Shown one piece after another: positions 47,260 through 57,585 of a stretch of DNA of 64,000 bases; position 1 is the first letter of the stretch; every line of letters starts with the position of its first letter. Source of the DNA: Vibrio fortis. Its GTDB lineage: Bacteria > Pseudomonadota > Gammaproteobacteria > Enterobacterales > Vibrionaceae. The position numbers were made by a program, and so were the translations under genes. The DNA is taken from contig NZ_AP025488.1 in NCBI RefSeq assembly GCF_024347475.1, positions 558,001-622,000 of the forward strand. Direction: 5' to 3'. The notes below the pieces were generated by a model, which was given only the letters and a program-made list of their open reading frames with translations, was not told the origin of the DNA and ran no database searches.

Positions 47260-49440
47260 ATGAAAGAACAAAGCGTATTAAAACAAGTCGCAGAAATGGC
47301 AAACCTTGCCGACAGTTACGTAAGTGCGTGGGGCGATGAAGCACAAGTATCTGACGAAACATTAACTCGTCTATTGGCTTCATTGGGCTACGACATAAGC
47401 AGCGACGACGCTCTGCTTAAATCTGCAGAGAAAAAACACAAGAAAGATGTATTAGACCCAGTTCTTGTCTTGCGCGATGGTGAGCCTGTAGAGGTTGCAC
47501 TAAATCTAGGTGTGAGTGCTCGTGAAAGTGAGTTCAGCTGGCGTTTAGAGACAGAGCAAGGAGAGGTACTTGAAGGCTATCTTCAATCTCAAGTTGTACG
47601 AGACGAACGTGCAGAGGGTGGCCCTTTAGTGTTTGCATTGCCAAACGATTTGGCATGGGGTTATCACAAACTAGTCGTTAGCCGTAAGCGTCGTAAAAAG
47701 CCTTATGAGATGACGCTTATCATCACACCAAAAGCGTGTTACAAGCAGAATCCAATCGAAGAAGGTAAGAAGCTTTGGGGCCCAAGTGTCCAGCTTTACA
47801 CACTTCGTACTCAGCACAACTGGGGTATTGGTGACTTCGGTGACTTAAAGCAACTTGTCGCTGATATCGCTTCACGTGGTGGTGACTTCGTAGGTCTTAA
47901 CCCAATTCACTCTCTGTTCCCTGCAAACCCAGAAGGTGCGAGCCCATACAGCCCATCTTCACGCCGTTGGTTGAACATCCTATACATCGACGTGAGCTCA
48001 GTGCCTGAATTCGCGTTGAGCGCAGAAGCACAACAAACGGTAGGCAGCGCAGAGTTCCAACAGCGCCTACAGAAAGCACGCGACGCGCATTGGGTAAACT
48101 ACACAGAAGTGTCTGAGCTGAAGATGAGCATTCTTCCGCTGCTATTCACTGAATTCAAACATCGTCACCTAGATAAAAACAGCGACCGCGCACAAGCATT
48201 CCTAGCGTTCGTTGAAGAGGGCGGTGATAGCCTAATGCATCAAGCAGCATTCGATGCACTGCACGCAGAGCTTCACGCAGAAGACTCAAACATGTGGGGC
48301 TGGCCTGTATTCCCAGAGAAATACCGTACATTTGAAAGCCCAGCGACCCAAAAGTTCATCAAAGACAATATTGAGAAAGTACATCTATACATGTACCTGC
48401 AATGGCTAGCGGATTGTCAGATCAATGATGCACAATCTTTGGCAGAAGAGAAAGGCATGGCTGTTGGCCTTTACCGTGACCTTGCGGTAGGTGTTGCAGA
48501 CTCTGGTAGCGAAACGTGGGCGGATGAAGGCAACCTAGTGATGGATGCGAGCATTGGTGCTCCACCAGATATTCTAGGTCCACTTGGTCAAAACTGGGGT
48601 CTACCACCACTAAACCCAGAAGTACTTCAAGCAACGGGCTACGATGCATACATCAAACTACTGCGCGCTAACATGAAGCACTGTGGTGCACTGCGTATTG
48701 ACCACGTATTAGGTCTATTGCGTCTGTGGTGGATTCCAAAAGGTGAAGACGCAACGCAAGGCGCGTACATCTACTACCCTGTGCAAGATATGCTAGCAAT
48801 TCTAGCGCTTGAATCTCACCGCTATCAGTGTTCTGTGATTGGTGAAGACTTGGGTACTGTGCCTGATGAGATCGTAGACATTCTTGCCGATGCAGGCGTT
48901 CACTCATACAAGGTATTCTTCTTCGAAACATCTGAAGAAGATGGTGGCTTCATCTCACCAAAACATTACGCATCACAATCTATGGCGGCACTATGTACGC
49001 ATGACATGCCGACGCTACGTGGCTTCTGGCACTGTGATGACCTGAAGATGGGACAAGAGATTGGTCTATATCCAAATCAAGAGCAGCTGAATGGCTTGTT
49101 TGATGACCGTCTAGAGTGCAAGCAAGGTATCCTAGACTCTGTGGCATGGCATGGTTTCCTACCAGAAGGTGTAGGCCGTGACGCAAGCCAAGTACCAATG
49201 GATTCTTACTTAGCTGAGGCACTGCAACTGCACGTTGCGGCAGGCTCTTCAACACTACTGAGTGTTCAGCTTGAAGACTGGCTAGAGATGGATCAGCCTG
49301 TAAACATTCCAGGTACGGTTGATGAGTACCCGAACTGGCGTCGTAAGTTGTCGATGAACCTTGATGAGATTTTTGCTCATGATGGTGTTAATCGTATTGC
49401 TTCTCGCCTGACTGAAGTTCGTGAGAAAGCGGGTAACTAA
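47260..49440 (+). CDS. malQ: 4-alpha-glucanotransferase MalQ (amylomaltase)
   Basis: A 726-residue GH77 enzyme that moves maltodextrin segments between acceptors, releasing glucose. An N-terminal extension (about 1-165) characteristic of the MalQ long form precedes the barrel: GDFVGLNPIHSLFPANPEGASPYSPSSR, nucleophile in ALRIDHVLGL, acid/base in VIGEDLGTVP, and stabiliser in CTHDMPTLRGFW. The start has GGAGA at good spacing. It works with MalP on the same substrates. Confidence 0.95.
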   Translation: MKEQSVLKQVAEMANLADSYVSAWGDEAQVSDETLTRLLASLGYDISSDDALLKSAEKKHKKDVLDPVLVLRDGEPVEVALNLGVSARESEFSWRLETEQGEVLEGYLQSQVVRDERAEGGPLVFALPNDLAWGYHKLVVSRKRRKKPYEMTLIITPKACYKQNPIEEGKKLWGPSVQLYTLRTQHNWGIGDFGDLKQLVADIASRGGDFVGLNPIHSLFPANPEGASPYSPSSRRWLNILYIDVSSVPEFALSAEAQQTVGSAEFQQRLQKARDAHWVNYTEVSELKMSILPLLFTEFKHRHLDKNSDRAQAFLAFVEEGGDSLMHQAAFDALHAELHAEDSNMWGWPVFPEKYRTFESPATQKFIKDNIEKVHLYMYLQWLADCQINDAQSLAEEKGMAVGLYRDLAVGVADSGSETWADEGNLVMDASIGAPPDILGPLGQNWGLPPLNPEVLQATGYDAYIKLLRANMKHCGALRIDHVLGLLRLWWIPKGEDATQGAYIYYPVQDMLAILALESHRYQCSVIGEDLGTVPDEIVDILADAGVHSYKVFFFETSEEDGGFISPKHYASQSMAALCTHDMPTLRGFWHCDDLKMGQEIGLYPNQEQLNGLFDDRLECKQGILDSVAWHGFLPEGVGRDASQVPMDSYLAEALQLHVAAGSSTLLSVQLEDWLEMDQPVNIPGTVDEYPNWRRKLSMNLDEIFAHDGVNRIASRLTEVREKAGN

Positions 49441-49550
49441 TATGCTTGAGTGGCCCGAGAATACTGAGATTTTTGCTTGTTGCATAAGAAACTATAATCT
49501 TGGTCACTCAAACGTTTTCGTACGTCAGGTACAATAGATCGTCGTTATAT

Positions 49551-49577
49551 TGCCCGCATCCATAGCGGGCATTTTTA
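49551..49577 (+). terminator. Terminator between malQ and glgB
   Basis: Stem TGCCCGC/GCGGGCA with a 7-nt loop and TTTTTATTTT. Suggests glgB depends partly on its own promoter or on readthrough. Confidence 0.75.
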
Positions 49578-49621
49578 TTTTATATTTTTTGGATGTTTGG
49601 TTAGGGAGAAAGGTTTTGGAA

Positions 49622-51796
49622 ATGAGTTCAATTTCAAAGCAAGAACAAATATATACCCAACTATCACAGGCTTCGTTTGCAGACCCATTCTCATGTTTAG
49701 GTCCATATATTCCTTCTGATGAAGGTGCATTGCGTGTATGGATTCCGGGAGCAGATAAAGTTGAGCTGATTGTTGGCGACGAACCTCGCGTTGAATTAGT
49801 GCGAGAGGGCGACAGTGGCTTTGTCCTAGAGCTAGAGCGCGATTTGCGTTTCACACACTACAAATTGGCTGTTGATTGGGCTGGCGTAGAACAGATCTTA
49901 GATGACCCTTATCAATACCATGAGCTGTATGCGAGCTACGAAGTGCTGCATACACCTAAAGACATGTACCATCATATGGGTGCTCAGTTTATTACGTTAG
50001 AGCGTGATGGTGACTCAATCTCTGGTACACGATTCCTAGTTTACGCACCTCACGCTTCAGCGGTTAGCTTGGTGGGTAACTTCAACTCTTGGGATGGCCG
50101 ACGTCACCCAATGCAGCGTCTTGATTATGGTATTTGGGGTCTATTCATCCCTGAACTAGAAGAGGGCGCACAGTACAAATTCGAGTTGAAAGGTCCAAAT
50201 GGCGAAGGTCTACCGCATAAAGCAGACCCTTGGGGCTTCTATTCTGAGCAGTACCCATCGTTCTCTTCGGTGACTTACGATCACGCGCGTTATGAGTGGC
50301 AAGATGCGAAATGGCAAAGCCGCCCAGTAACCGAAAAACGCAAAGAAGCATTGTCGTTCTACGAACTGCATGCGGGTTCTTGGAAGCGTGATGCGAATGG
50401 TGATTTCTTAAACTACCGTGACCTCGCAAAAGAACTGATTCCATACCTAACTGATCTTGGTTACACCCACGTTGAATTGATGCCTGTATCAGAGCACCCG
50501 TTCTACGGTTCTTGGGGCTATCAACCAGTGGGTCTATTTGCGCCAACGAGCCGTTTTGGTTCTCCGGATGATTTCAAATACTTTGTTGATCAGTGTCACC
50601 AAGCTGGCCTAGGCGTGGTGTTGGATTGGGTTCCTGCCCATTTCCCAAGTGATGATCACGGACTAGCCAACTTCGATGGTACGCCTCTGTTCCACGATCC
50701 AGATCCACGCCGTGGCTGGCACCAAGACTGGAACTCTTACATTTACGATCTTGGTCGTGAGCATGTACGTCGTTTCCTAGTTTCTAATGCGCTGTATTGG
50801 TTTGAGCAATTCCACATTGACGGTATTCGTGTGGACGCTGTCGCGTCGATGCTTTACTTAGATTACTCACGTAGTCATGACCAATGGGTGCCAAATGTTG
50901 ACGGTGGCAATGAGAACTACGATGCCATCGCGACATTGAAGTGGATGAACGAAGAGGTGTACAAACACTTCCCGAACGCAATGACGATTGCGGAAGAGTC
51001 CACCGCATTCCCAGGTGTATCTGCTCCGACATTCATGGGCGGGTTAGGCTTTGGCTTTAAGTGGAACATGGGTTGGATGCATGACAGCTTGTCTTACATT
51101 CAAGAAGATCCAATCAACCGTAAGTATCACCACGATACGATTACTTTCCCACTCGTTTATGCGCACAGCGAAAACTACGTGTTATCACTGTCTCATGATG
51201 AAGTCGTTTACGGTAAAGGCTCTATCCACAACAAGATGCCAGGTGATGAATGGCAGCAAACGGCTAACCTGCGCGCTTACATGGGCTACATGTATGCACA
51301 ACCGGGCAAGAAGCTTAACTTCATGGGTGCTGAGTTTGGTCAGACTGCGGAATGGAATCACGACGACCAACTGCAATGGTTCTTATTGGACTACGAGCGT
51401 CACCAAGGCGTTCAACAGCTAACTAAAGACCTTAATCATCTATACCGTGATGAAGCGGCGATGCACGATTTGGACTTTGATCCTCGTGGCTTCGAGTGGC
51501 GTCTTCAAGACTCTGCAGAGGCAAGCATTTTAGCTCATGAACGTATCAGTGAATCTGGTGAACGCGTATTGGTGGTTTCAAACTTTACGCCAGTACCGCA
51601 CGAGCACTTCCGCCTTGGTGTACCTGTTCAGGGTCAATACCGCCTGTTATTGAATACCGATGACGCTAAATACAACGGTAGTGGTTTTGAAGTGAAAGAG
51701 GTTGCGGAAATCGAAGCCGTTCAGAGTGAAGGGCTGGATACCTCGATTGAGCTGAGACTTCCACCACTAGCGACGGTTTTCTATAAGTTGAGCTAG
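49622..51796 (+). CDS. glgB: 1,4-alpha-glucan branching enzyme GlgB
   Basis: A 724-residue GH13_9 branching enzyme that makes alpha-1,6 branches in glycogen. N1 and CBM48 domains (about 15-225; [16 protein letters not shown]), catalytic barrel with [25 protein letters not shown], nucleophile in [17 protein letters not shown], acid/base in [11 protein letters not shown] and stabiliser in [13 protein letters not shown], then a C-terminal beta domain. ATG 49622 is preferred over the longer frame at 49550, which would translate the upstream terminator; a TTG at 49616 is possible. No glgC or glgA follows, unlike enteric glg operons. Confidence 0.94.
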   Translation: MSSISKQEQIYTQLSQASFADPFSCLGPYIPSDEGALRVWIPGADKVELIVGDEPRVELVREGDSGFVLELERDLRFTHYKLAVDWAGVEQILDDPYQYHELYASYEVLHTPKDMYHHMGAQFITLERDGDSISGTRFLVYAPHASAVSLVGNFNSWDGRRHPMQRLDYGIWGLFIPELEEGAQYKFELKGPNGEGLPHKADPWGFYSEQYPSFSSVTYDHARYEWQDAKWQSRPVTEKRKEALSFYELHAGSWKRDANGDFLNYRDLAKELIPYLTDLGYTHVELMPVSEHPFYGSWGYQPVGLFAPTSRFGSPDDFKYFVDQCHQAGLGVVLDWVPAHFPSDDHGLANFDGTPLFHDPDPRRGWHQDWNSYIYDLGREHVRRFLVSNALYWFEQFHIDGIRVDAVASMLYLDYSRSHDQWVPNVDGGNENYDAIATLKWMNEEVYKHFPNAMTIAEESTAFPGVSAPTFMGGLGFGFKWNMGWMHDSLSYIQEDPINRKYHHDTITFPLVYAHSENYVLSLSHDEVVYGKGSIHNKMPGDEWQQTANLRAYMGYMYAQPGKKLNFMGAEFGQTAEWNHDDQLQWFLLDYERHQGVQQLTKDLNHLYRDEAAMHDLDFDPRGFEWRLQDSAEASILAHERISESGERVLVVSNFTPVPHEHFRLGVPVQGQYRLLLNTDDAKYNGSGFEVKEVAEIEAVQSEGLDTSIELRLPPLATVFYKLS

Positions 51797-51827
51797 TGTC
51801 TGAAGATCTCTAACTAAGATTGAAAGC

Positions 51828-51856
51828 AAAATGGGAGCCTCGAGGCTCCCATTTTT
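51828..51856. terminator. Bidirectional terminator after glgB
   Basis: Almost perfect palindrome centred on GAGCCTCGAGGCTC, with A and T tails on either side, between convergent genes. Confidence 0.85.
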
Positions 51857-51874
51857 ATGTCTACTTAACTCGCT

Positions 51875-52345
51875 TTAGCTTGGTCTAAAGTTGGTCATTT
51901 TCAGTAGAGAACGACCAATTACCGTCTCAATTACTTGTCTTGCATTACTTCCAAAGCTCTCGACTGCTTTCTGGCGTAGTTCTCCGTCCGCTTGTAAGTT
52001 GAAACCCTCAGGTTGCTCTGTTTGCGAGGCGTGAAAGAAGATCAGTTTCATGACACTTTGAAATTGTGGTTCTTCTAAGGCTTTATCCCATGACTCGTAA
52101 AAGGCATTCTCGCTCGAAAAATTAAGGGGCTGCAAAAGAATAGGCAGAATATGCCCATGCAGAGCTGCTCTAATAGCGCGAGTTGATGGAAAGTAGCCTT
52201 GCAGGGTAGTGAGGCTTACACCAATCTCTTTAGCAATACGAGCATATGTGAGAGATTCATGCCCTTCTGCCAAGAATAGCTCTAGAACGATTTTATTGTA
52301 TTTTTTCTGGTTTTCGAGTTTCTGTTGTTGTGTTATACGTGCCAT
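51875..52345 (-). CDS. TetR-family regulator
   Basis: A 156-residue protein with a TetR HTH near the N-terminus (ILELFLAEGHESLTYARIAKEIGVSLTTLQGYF type, about 15-55) and a short effector domain. I start it at ATG 52345; the longer frame from 52438 adds 31 residues of Asn/Tyr-rich sequence unlike the family. It is shorter than typical TetR proteins (about 190-220). Ligand and targets are unknown; the neighbouring ECF importer is a candidate. Confidence 0.75.
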   Translation of the reverse strand: MARITQQQKLENQKKYNKIVLELFLAEGHESLTYARIAKEIGVSLTTLQGYFPSTRAIRAALHGHILPILLQPLNFSSENAFYESWDKALEEPQFQSVMKLIFFHASQTEQPEGFNLQADGELRQKAVESFGSNARQVIETVIGRSLLKMTNFRPS

Positions 52346-52467
52346 ACGGTATTGGGATACTGTTCTGAATTTAGAGTATGGTAATCTGATAACGCAATTA
52401 TCGCAATTATGAAACAAATAATTCATATTAATTTTCATAAAAAAATAAGTTTCGAAAATAGTGTAAT

Positions 52468-52495
52468 AAAAAAGCCGCTTGATGAAAGCGGCTTT
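52468..52495 (-). terminator. Terminator of the ECF importer operon
   Basis: Stem AAAGCCGCTT/AAGCGGCTTT with a 5-nt loop; A run gives the T tail on the minus strand. Confidence 0.85.
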
Positions 52496-52506
52496 GCAAA
52501 TGCGAT

Positions 52507-53346
52507 TTAGAACGGATACCAGAATAATTGGGGTTCCAATATTCGCTTAGTGATGGCGAGAGCAACAATCAATACGATGACAACCAGCGTAATGAAGTCC
52601 ACTCTTTTTAGCGGTGCTGAGCTATACCAAGTACGTGACTTATGGCGTCCGAAGCCACGTAGAGTCATCGCGTTAGAAATCTCATCAGCACGGTCCAAAC
52701 TTGAGAAGATAAGCGGCCCTAAGATCTTAGCAACGTTTTTAATACGAGCGACAAGTGGCGCTTTCTTTGACAATTCAACGCCTCGTGCTTGTTGTGCGTG
52801 CATGATATTAACGAAGTCTTTTTTCACTTCTGGTAAATAACGAAGTGTAAGACTGACTGCGTAAGCAATCTTGTATGGCACCCCAATTCGGTTGAGACTT
52901 GCTGCAAACTCGGTAGGGTGAGTTGTAAATACAAAGATCAACGCAATCGGAAACATACTCATATATTTCAGAGTGACTGTGATGAGATAAAACAGTGTCT
53001 CTTGGCTTAGAGAGTAGTTACCTGGCAAAGTAAGCAGAATATGCTCACTGCCGATTAGCTCGGTACCTTGCTGAGGTGCAAGCAAGTACATGAACAGCGC
53101 ATTCAAACTCAACACACTGACAGTACCAATCAACAGTGGCTTATAAACGCTCACAGGTACGCGCGTCATTTTAAGCAGCAGTAAACCGGTTGTAATCAGC
53201 GCTACGATTAAGCGCAGATCAAACGTTGTCAATACAACGGTTACCCATGCTAAAAACAGAGCAAACTTGGTGATGCCATTCAGTGCGTGCAGCGGTGATT
53301 TGGTATCAATGTAGTTAATACCAAATTTTATCTTCGAGGCATTCAT
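52507..53346 (-). CDS. ecfT: ECF transporter transmembrane subunit EcfT
   Basis: A 279-residue membrane protein of the CbiQ/EcfT family with about five helices. The family signature TLRYLPEVKKDFVNIMHAQQARGVEL (about 155-180) and the second coupling motif near ISNAMTLRGFGRHKSRTW are present. It couples ATP hydrolysis to the substrate-binding S component. ATG 53346 overlaps the ATPase stop codon by four bases, which supports this start over 53442. Confidence 0.9.
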   Translation of the reverse strand: MNASKIKFGINYIDTKSPLHALNGITKFALFLAWVTVVLTTFDLRLIVALITTGLLLLKMTRVPVSVYKPLLIGTVSVLSLNALFMYLLAPQQGTELIGSEHILLTLPGNYSLSQETLFYLITVTLKYMSMFPIALIFVFTTHPTEFAASLNRIGVPYKIAYAVSLTLRYLPEVKKDFVNIMHAQQARGVELSKKAPLVARIKNVAKILGPLIFSSLDRADEISNAMTLRGFGRHKSRTWYSSAPLKRVDFITLVVIVLIVALAITKRILEPQLFWYPF

Positions 53347-55037
53347 AGTGCGCTTCTCTCGTAGTCGATGAAGTACTGCATAAATGCGTTGGTGTCTTCG
53401 ATTTTCATCATTGTTGCGAGTTCGTAAATGCTGGTGGTACACAAGTTAGCACGGTCTAATAACGAAGGCTGGCTAAAGACTTCAGTCATAGGTGCATTGG
53501 CAATAAGCTTGCTATCCGCAATAACAATAGAGCGAGTGGTGTACTCAAGCACAAGATGCATATCGTGAGATATGATCACCACGGTAATACCTAGCTCTTT
53601 GTTTAACTTTTGGATAAACGCCAACATAGAAGTGTAGTTACGATAATCTTGGCCAGCTGTTGGCTCATCAAGAATCAACAATTCTGGCTCCAGCACAAGA
53701 ATGGCAGCGATAGTGACACGCTTTTTCTGACCGTAGCTCAGGGCTTCGATTGGCCAATGGCGGAACTTACTCAGCCCGCAAAGCTCAAGTACTGATTCAA
53801 CTTTCTCTTTTATGGTTGCTTCATCAATACCACGATTACGCAGGCCAAAAGCGACTTCATCGAAAATCATATGATGTGAAATCATATGATTTGGGTTTTG
53901 CATTACGACGCCGACTTTCTGGCTACGCTCGAAAATAGAGAGCGTACTCAGGTCTTCGCCATTAAGGTAGGCAGAACCAGAATCAGCCTCAATCACACCC
54001 ATGATCAACTTGGTAATGGTCGACTTACCAGAGCCGTTCTTACCTAAGATCGAAACAAACTCGCCTTGACCGATTTTAAAGCTTACATCCTCAAGCGCGT
54101 TTTTTTCGCCATCGTATGAGTACGTTAGGCCATGCACTTCAAGTAACGGTGTGTATTGTTTTTCAGCTTGTGCTGGTGGACGCTGGTTAAACCAACCCTG
54201 CACGGTTGGTCTAAACGCTTTGTAATTCAAAGATTTTAAGTTCGAAAGCGTGTCTTTGGCTGAAAGCGGTACTTGAGCAGCTTTTAGCGCTGAAAGATAC
54301 AGCGGCTCACGAATGCCGTGCTTTTCAAGCAGACCGGATGCAAGCAGCTCATCAGGTGTTGAGTCAGAAATGATCTCACCTTGGTCCATTAAGATGACGC
54401 GATCAACATGGCGATGCAGCACATCTTCAAGACGATGCTCGATAATTATGACGGTTTTGTTCGTTTCACGATGCAGTTGGTCGATGATCTCAATAGTCGC
54501 TTTACCCGTTTTAGGGTCTAGGCTCGCTAGAGGTTCATCAAAAAGCAGCGTGTCGACTTCATCAATTAAAATTCCAGCCAATGAAACACGTTGTTTCTGA
54601 CCACCAGACAAATCATGAGGTGAGCGAGCAAGCATGTCCGCTAGATCAACCATCTTAGCGGTTGATTTCACTAACGGGTACATGTCGATGCTCGACATCA
54701 GTTGGTTCTCTAATGCAAAGGCAATGTCTTCACCAATGCTTAGGCCAACGAACTGGCTGTCTGTATCTTGAAGTACTGTACCAACTTGTTCGGTAAAGTC
54801 GTGCATGGAAAAGCTCGCACTGTCTTGGCCAGCGATCTCTAGTTTACCGGTGGTTTCGCCTTTAATTGCGTGTGGGATTAAGCCATTTAAACATTGACCA
54901 AGGGTAGATTTGCCACTACCACTTGGTCCAATAATGACGATTTTCTCTCCTTTCTCTATCCTTAGATTGATATTCTTTAGCGTCGGCTTATCCAGCGACT
55001 CATATCTAAAAGAGAAGTTCGAAAATTCGATAGTCAT
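53343..55037 (-). CDS. ECF transporter ATPase, two ABC domains fused (EcfA1-A2 type)
   Basis: A 564-residue protein with tandem ABC domains. Domain 1: Walker A GPSGSGKST (about 38-46), signature LSGGQKQR, Walker B TLLFDEP. Domain 2: Walker A GKNGSGKST (about 330), signature LSYGQKKR (Tyr in place of the second Gly), Walker B LLILDEPTAGQD. A linker of about 60 residues joins them. It energises the EcfT/S module. The second signature suggests an asymmetric pair of ATP sites. Confidence 0.92.
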   Translation of the reverse strand: MTIEFSNFSFRYESLDKPTLKNINLRIEKGEKIVIIGPSGSGKSTLGQCLNGLIPHAIKGETTGKLEIAGQDSASFSMHDFTEQVGTVLQDTDSQFVGLSIGEDIAFALENQLMSSIDMYPLVKSTAKMVDLADMLARSPHDLSGGQKQRVSLAGILIDEVDTLLFDEPLASLDPKTGKATIEIIDQLHRETNKTVIIIEHRLEDVLHRHVDRVILMDQGEIISDSTPDELLASGLLEKHGIREPLYLSALKAAQVPLSAKDTLSNLKSLNYKAFRPTVQGWFNQRPPAQAEKQYTPLLEVHGLTYSYDGEKNALEDVSFKIGQGEFVSILGKNGSGKSTITKLIMGVIEADSGSAYLNGEDLSTLSIFERSQKVGVVMQNPNHMISHHMIFDEVAFGLRNRGIDEATIKEKVESVLELCGLSKFRHWPIEALSYGQKKRVTIAAILVLEPELLILDEPTAGQDYRNYTSMLAFIQKLNKELGITVVIISHDMHLVLEYTTRSIVIADSKLIANAPMTEVFSQPSLLDRANLCTTSIYELATMMKIEDTNAFMQYFIDYERSAL

Positions 55038-55044
55038 TAAACGC

Positions 55045-55593
55045 TTATGCCTCTGTTAGGTTACGGCTTTGCTTATTGCGCTTTGCAACAGATTTTAGAA
55101 TTAGGAAGCCTACAACAGCGATAAGTACAGTGTTACCTGCTGCAATGATAGAGAGTTGCGTAAAGACTTTAGTGAACGGTTCTGCGTAAAGAATCGTGTC
55201 TAAGAATGCTGAACAGCCGTAGCCTACAACGTTACCGGCTAAGGCTAAAATGACGAAAAGAGCGAAATCTTTCATTGGAAGTTCGCCTTGCGCAAGGCGG
55301 TTTTTAGTCATTGCTGGGAACAGGCCAATGACCATCCCCACGATACCTGAGCCCAATACCCAAGTCAGCCAAACGCCCCAACCAGCGAAAAGGTCAGTAA
55401 CCCAGTGACCGATAAAGCCGACAAGGAAGCCTACGATAGGGCCAAATAGAACAGAGAACAGCGCAAGCACTGCCATTGCTGGCTTTAGAGTGGTGTTTGC
55501 AAAGACAGGCACACCAAACATAGGTAGACCACCAATACCATATAGGGCAGCGCCGATGGCAATGACGACGACAGTTTTCGCTGAAAAGTTCAT
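55045..55593 (-). CDS. ECF transporter S component, UPF0397 family
   Basis: A 182-residue substrate-binding membrane protein with about six helices ([20 protein letters not shown] at the start). UPF0397 members occur in ECF operons whose substrate is not firmly known, with thiamine-related precursors or other vitamins suggested. It leads the operon (S, A1A2, T). ATG 55593 has GAGGT just upstream. No thiamine riboswitch is recognised in the leader. Confidence 0.88.
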   Translation of the reverse strand: MNFSAKTVVVIAIGAALYGIGGLPMFGVPVFANTTLKPAMAVLALFSVLFGPIVGFLVGFIGHWVTDLFAGWGVWLTWVLGSGIVGMVIGLFPAMTKNRLAQGELPMKDFALFVILALAGNVVGYGCSAFLDTILYAEPFTKVFTQLSIIAAGNTVLIAVVGFLILKSVAKRNKQSRNLTEA

Positions 55594-55812
55594 AGATAAC
55601 CTCAAATGAAAAAATTTGCTTTATAAAGAGCGTGTATTCGCCATTGAATTATAAGTTGTCTTAGAGACGATTTTTTAGGCAAATATAAAAAATAAGGCGC
55701 GCATTATACAGTAGAAATACTCTATAAGGAAAGATAAGTGTCTGGATGTCTAAACAAGTTAAGCAGCTTGGTTAAAGAGTGATTAATATGCGCTGAATTT
55801 AGACCCAATACG

Positions 55813-55840
55813 AAAAAAGCCAGACAGTGTCTGGCTTTTG
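55813..55840 (-). terminator. Terminator of the yiaWV-like operon
   Basis: Stem AAAAGCCAGAC/GTCTGGCTTTT (almost perfect dyad) with T tail on the minus strand. Confidence 0.85.
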
Positions 55841-55877
55841 CATTCGCGATGATTGGATGTGGGAACTACCGCTTAGA

Positions 55878-57008
55878 TTAATGATCTAGGTAGAGGTAGT
55901 TCTGCCAGCTCTTCATTCGAATGAGCACCTTACGCATCACCGAAACATGAGTGAAACTGTCGGAATACACCGCAACTTCAACCGCCGTACCCATTGGAAG
56001 GTGGTACTCCGACAGATCGTCGGTAATCGTCATTTTGGCAAACACACGTCCAGAGGTTCTTACTGCATTTGTACCCAGTAATGTGCCTCGAGCTTGTATT
56101 TGGCTTTCTCCTATTGCAGGAATAACTTCATCAATACGTCCTTTAAATATCTTCCCTGGTAGCGCTCTGAATAAGAACTCAGCCTCAAACCCCGGATGCA
56201 GTCGTTGCAAAGAGTTTTGGCGAAATGCAGCTATGTAATATTTGTCTTCGGTATGAATAAACGTCATCACTGGTGATAGAGGTAGTGGAACGGCCATAAC
56301 ACCTGGACGCAGCGCAACTTGAGTAACATAACCGTCTGTTGGTGCTCTTACTACGGTCTGTTCTAAGTCAAATTGAGCCTTACGTAAATCGGCCAATAGC
56401 CCCGCAACAGCCGTATTCTCACCACCAATCTCTGAATTTAGTGCGATTTGAGCTTGCTGCTGGTTGGCTTCAGCAACTTTTAGGGTCGCCTCAGCTGCTT
56501 TGTAAGCCTGACGTTTAGTATCCAATTGTTGCTCAGTAAAGGCACCGCTTTTATAGCCTCTTTCGTAACGAGAAAACTCTCGTTGGGCTTTGTCTCTTTC
56601 AGCGATGGCTTTGATTTTTGCCGCTTCAGATTCTGCGAGTTGGGATTCAAGCCCTAAAGCGCCTTGGCTCGCTTCTTTTACTTTCGCTTCTAGCTTAGCA
56701 ACTTCAGCTTCAAATGGGACAGGGTCTATCTTGAAAAGAATATCGCCTTGTTTAAGAGGAGTGTTAGGTTTTACTGGAACCTCAATCACTTTTCCTCGTA
56801 CACCAGACACAATAGGTGTTGTTGAATAAACCTGATTACCGAGCTGTGTGAAAGGGTGGTTGTAGTTCATTAATAGAATCAATGTACCTACGATGACAAC
56901 ACCACCAAGAACAGCCGTGGGTACCGTCCATTTGTTTAGAGGGATATTGAACACTTTGAAAATCGTGATACAAAGTGCTGCATAGGTCATTATCAGTAGT
57001 AAATCCAT
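55878..57008 (-). CDS. yiaV: HlyD-family membrane-fusion protein YiaV
   Basis: A 376-residue protein: N-terminal helices (about 3-20 and 28-48), lipoyl half (VRGKVIEVPVKPNTPLKQGDILFKID), coiled-coil (about 105-205), second lipoyl half (VRAPTDGYVTQVALRPG) and beta-barrel domain, ending in the MKSWQNYLYLDH tail. Adjacent DUF3302 gene identifies it as the E. coli YiaV type. Its ATG overlaps the yiaW-like stop by one base (TAATG). No pump is encoded nearby. Confidence 0.88.
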   Translation of the reverse strand: MDLLLIMTYAALCITIFKVFNIPLNKWTVPTAVLGGVVIVGTLILLMNYNHPFTQLGNQVYSTTPIVSGVRGKVIEVPVKPNTPLKQGDILFKIDPVPFEAEVAKLEAKVKEASQGALGLESQLAESEAAKIKAIAERDKAQREFSRYERGYKSGAFTEQQLDTKRQAYKAAEATLKVAEANQQQAQIALNSEIGGENTAVAGLLADLRKAQFDLEQTVVRAPTDGYVTQVALRPGVMAVPLPLSPVMTFIHTEDKYYIAAFRQNSLQRLHPGFEAEFLFRALPGKIFKGRIDEVIPAIGESQIQARGTLLGTNAVRTSGRVFAKMTITDDLSEYHLPMGTAVEVAVYSDSFTHVSVMRKVLIRMKSWQNYLYLDH

Positions 57009-57406
57009 TACTTAACCTCCTGAACTTGAGACTTATCTTGGTTTGAAACTTCAGGTGATGCTTGCGTGCCAACGGCTTCTTTTAGTGCAGTGACTTCTTT
57101 TTGAAGAGCGGCGACTTGATCGATTAACGTATCGACGCGGTGGTGAGTATCGTGCTGTTCTTCTTCTAATTTAGCGAAGCCCCAACCACGGTCTGTGCGC
57201 CACAAGGTTGCCCAAATCCAAAGAAATGGCCAAATGGTGTGAAGTGTGAATAGACTAACCCAACCGGAAACGTGAATGGCATCTTGATGAGGGTGATTAC
57301 GCTCTTTAGCGATTTCATAAGGGATATCATGAATCACAATGATTCCGTAAAAAATGACTAGTGCAACAAAAATTAATAAGCCGAGTGCGAAATAGTCTAA
57401 AAACAT
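57008..57406 (-). CDS. yiaW: DUF3302 inner-membrane protein YiaW
   Basis: A 132-residue protein with two helices (about 5-28 and 52-74) flanking HDIPYEIAKERNHPHQDAIHV, then a coiled-coil C-terminus (EEEQHDTHHRVDTLIDQVAALQKEVTALKEAV). It matches E. coli YiaW. ATG 57406 has AAGGA eight bases upstream, better than 57544. It probably forms a complex with YiaV. Confidence 0.85.
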   Translation of the reverse strand: MFLDYFALGLLIFVALVIFYGIIVIHDIPYEIAKERNHPHQDAIHVSGWVSLFTLHTIWPFLWIWATLWRTDRGWGFAKLEEEQHDTHHRVDTLIDQVAALQKEVTALKEAVGTQASPEVSNQDKSQVQEVK

Positions 57407-57585
57407 AACAGGTCCTTGTAATGTTATTAATGAGTTATCAGTATAGTACGCTATCGCACAAGTAATTGTTATAAAAATGATTTGTTTGTATATGATTTTT
57501 AGAACGGACACCGATAAAACATAGATTCTCACTATCAATTTCACTTGTTAGTGTTTACTTACTTTCTGGAGGCGAAGAAGAGCCA

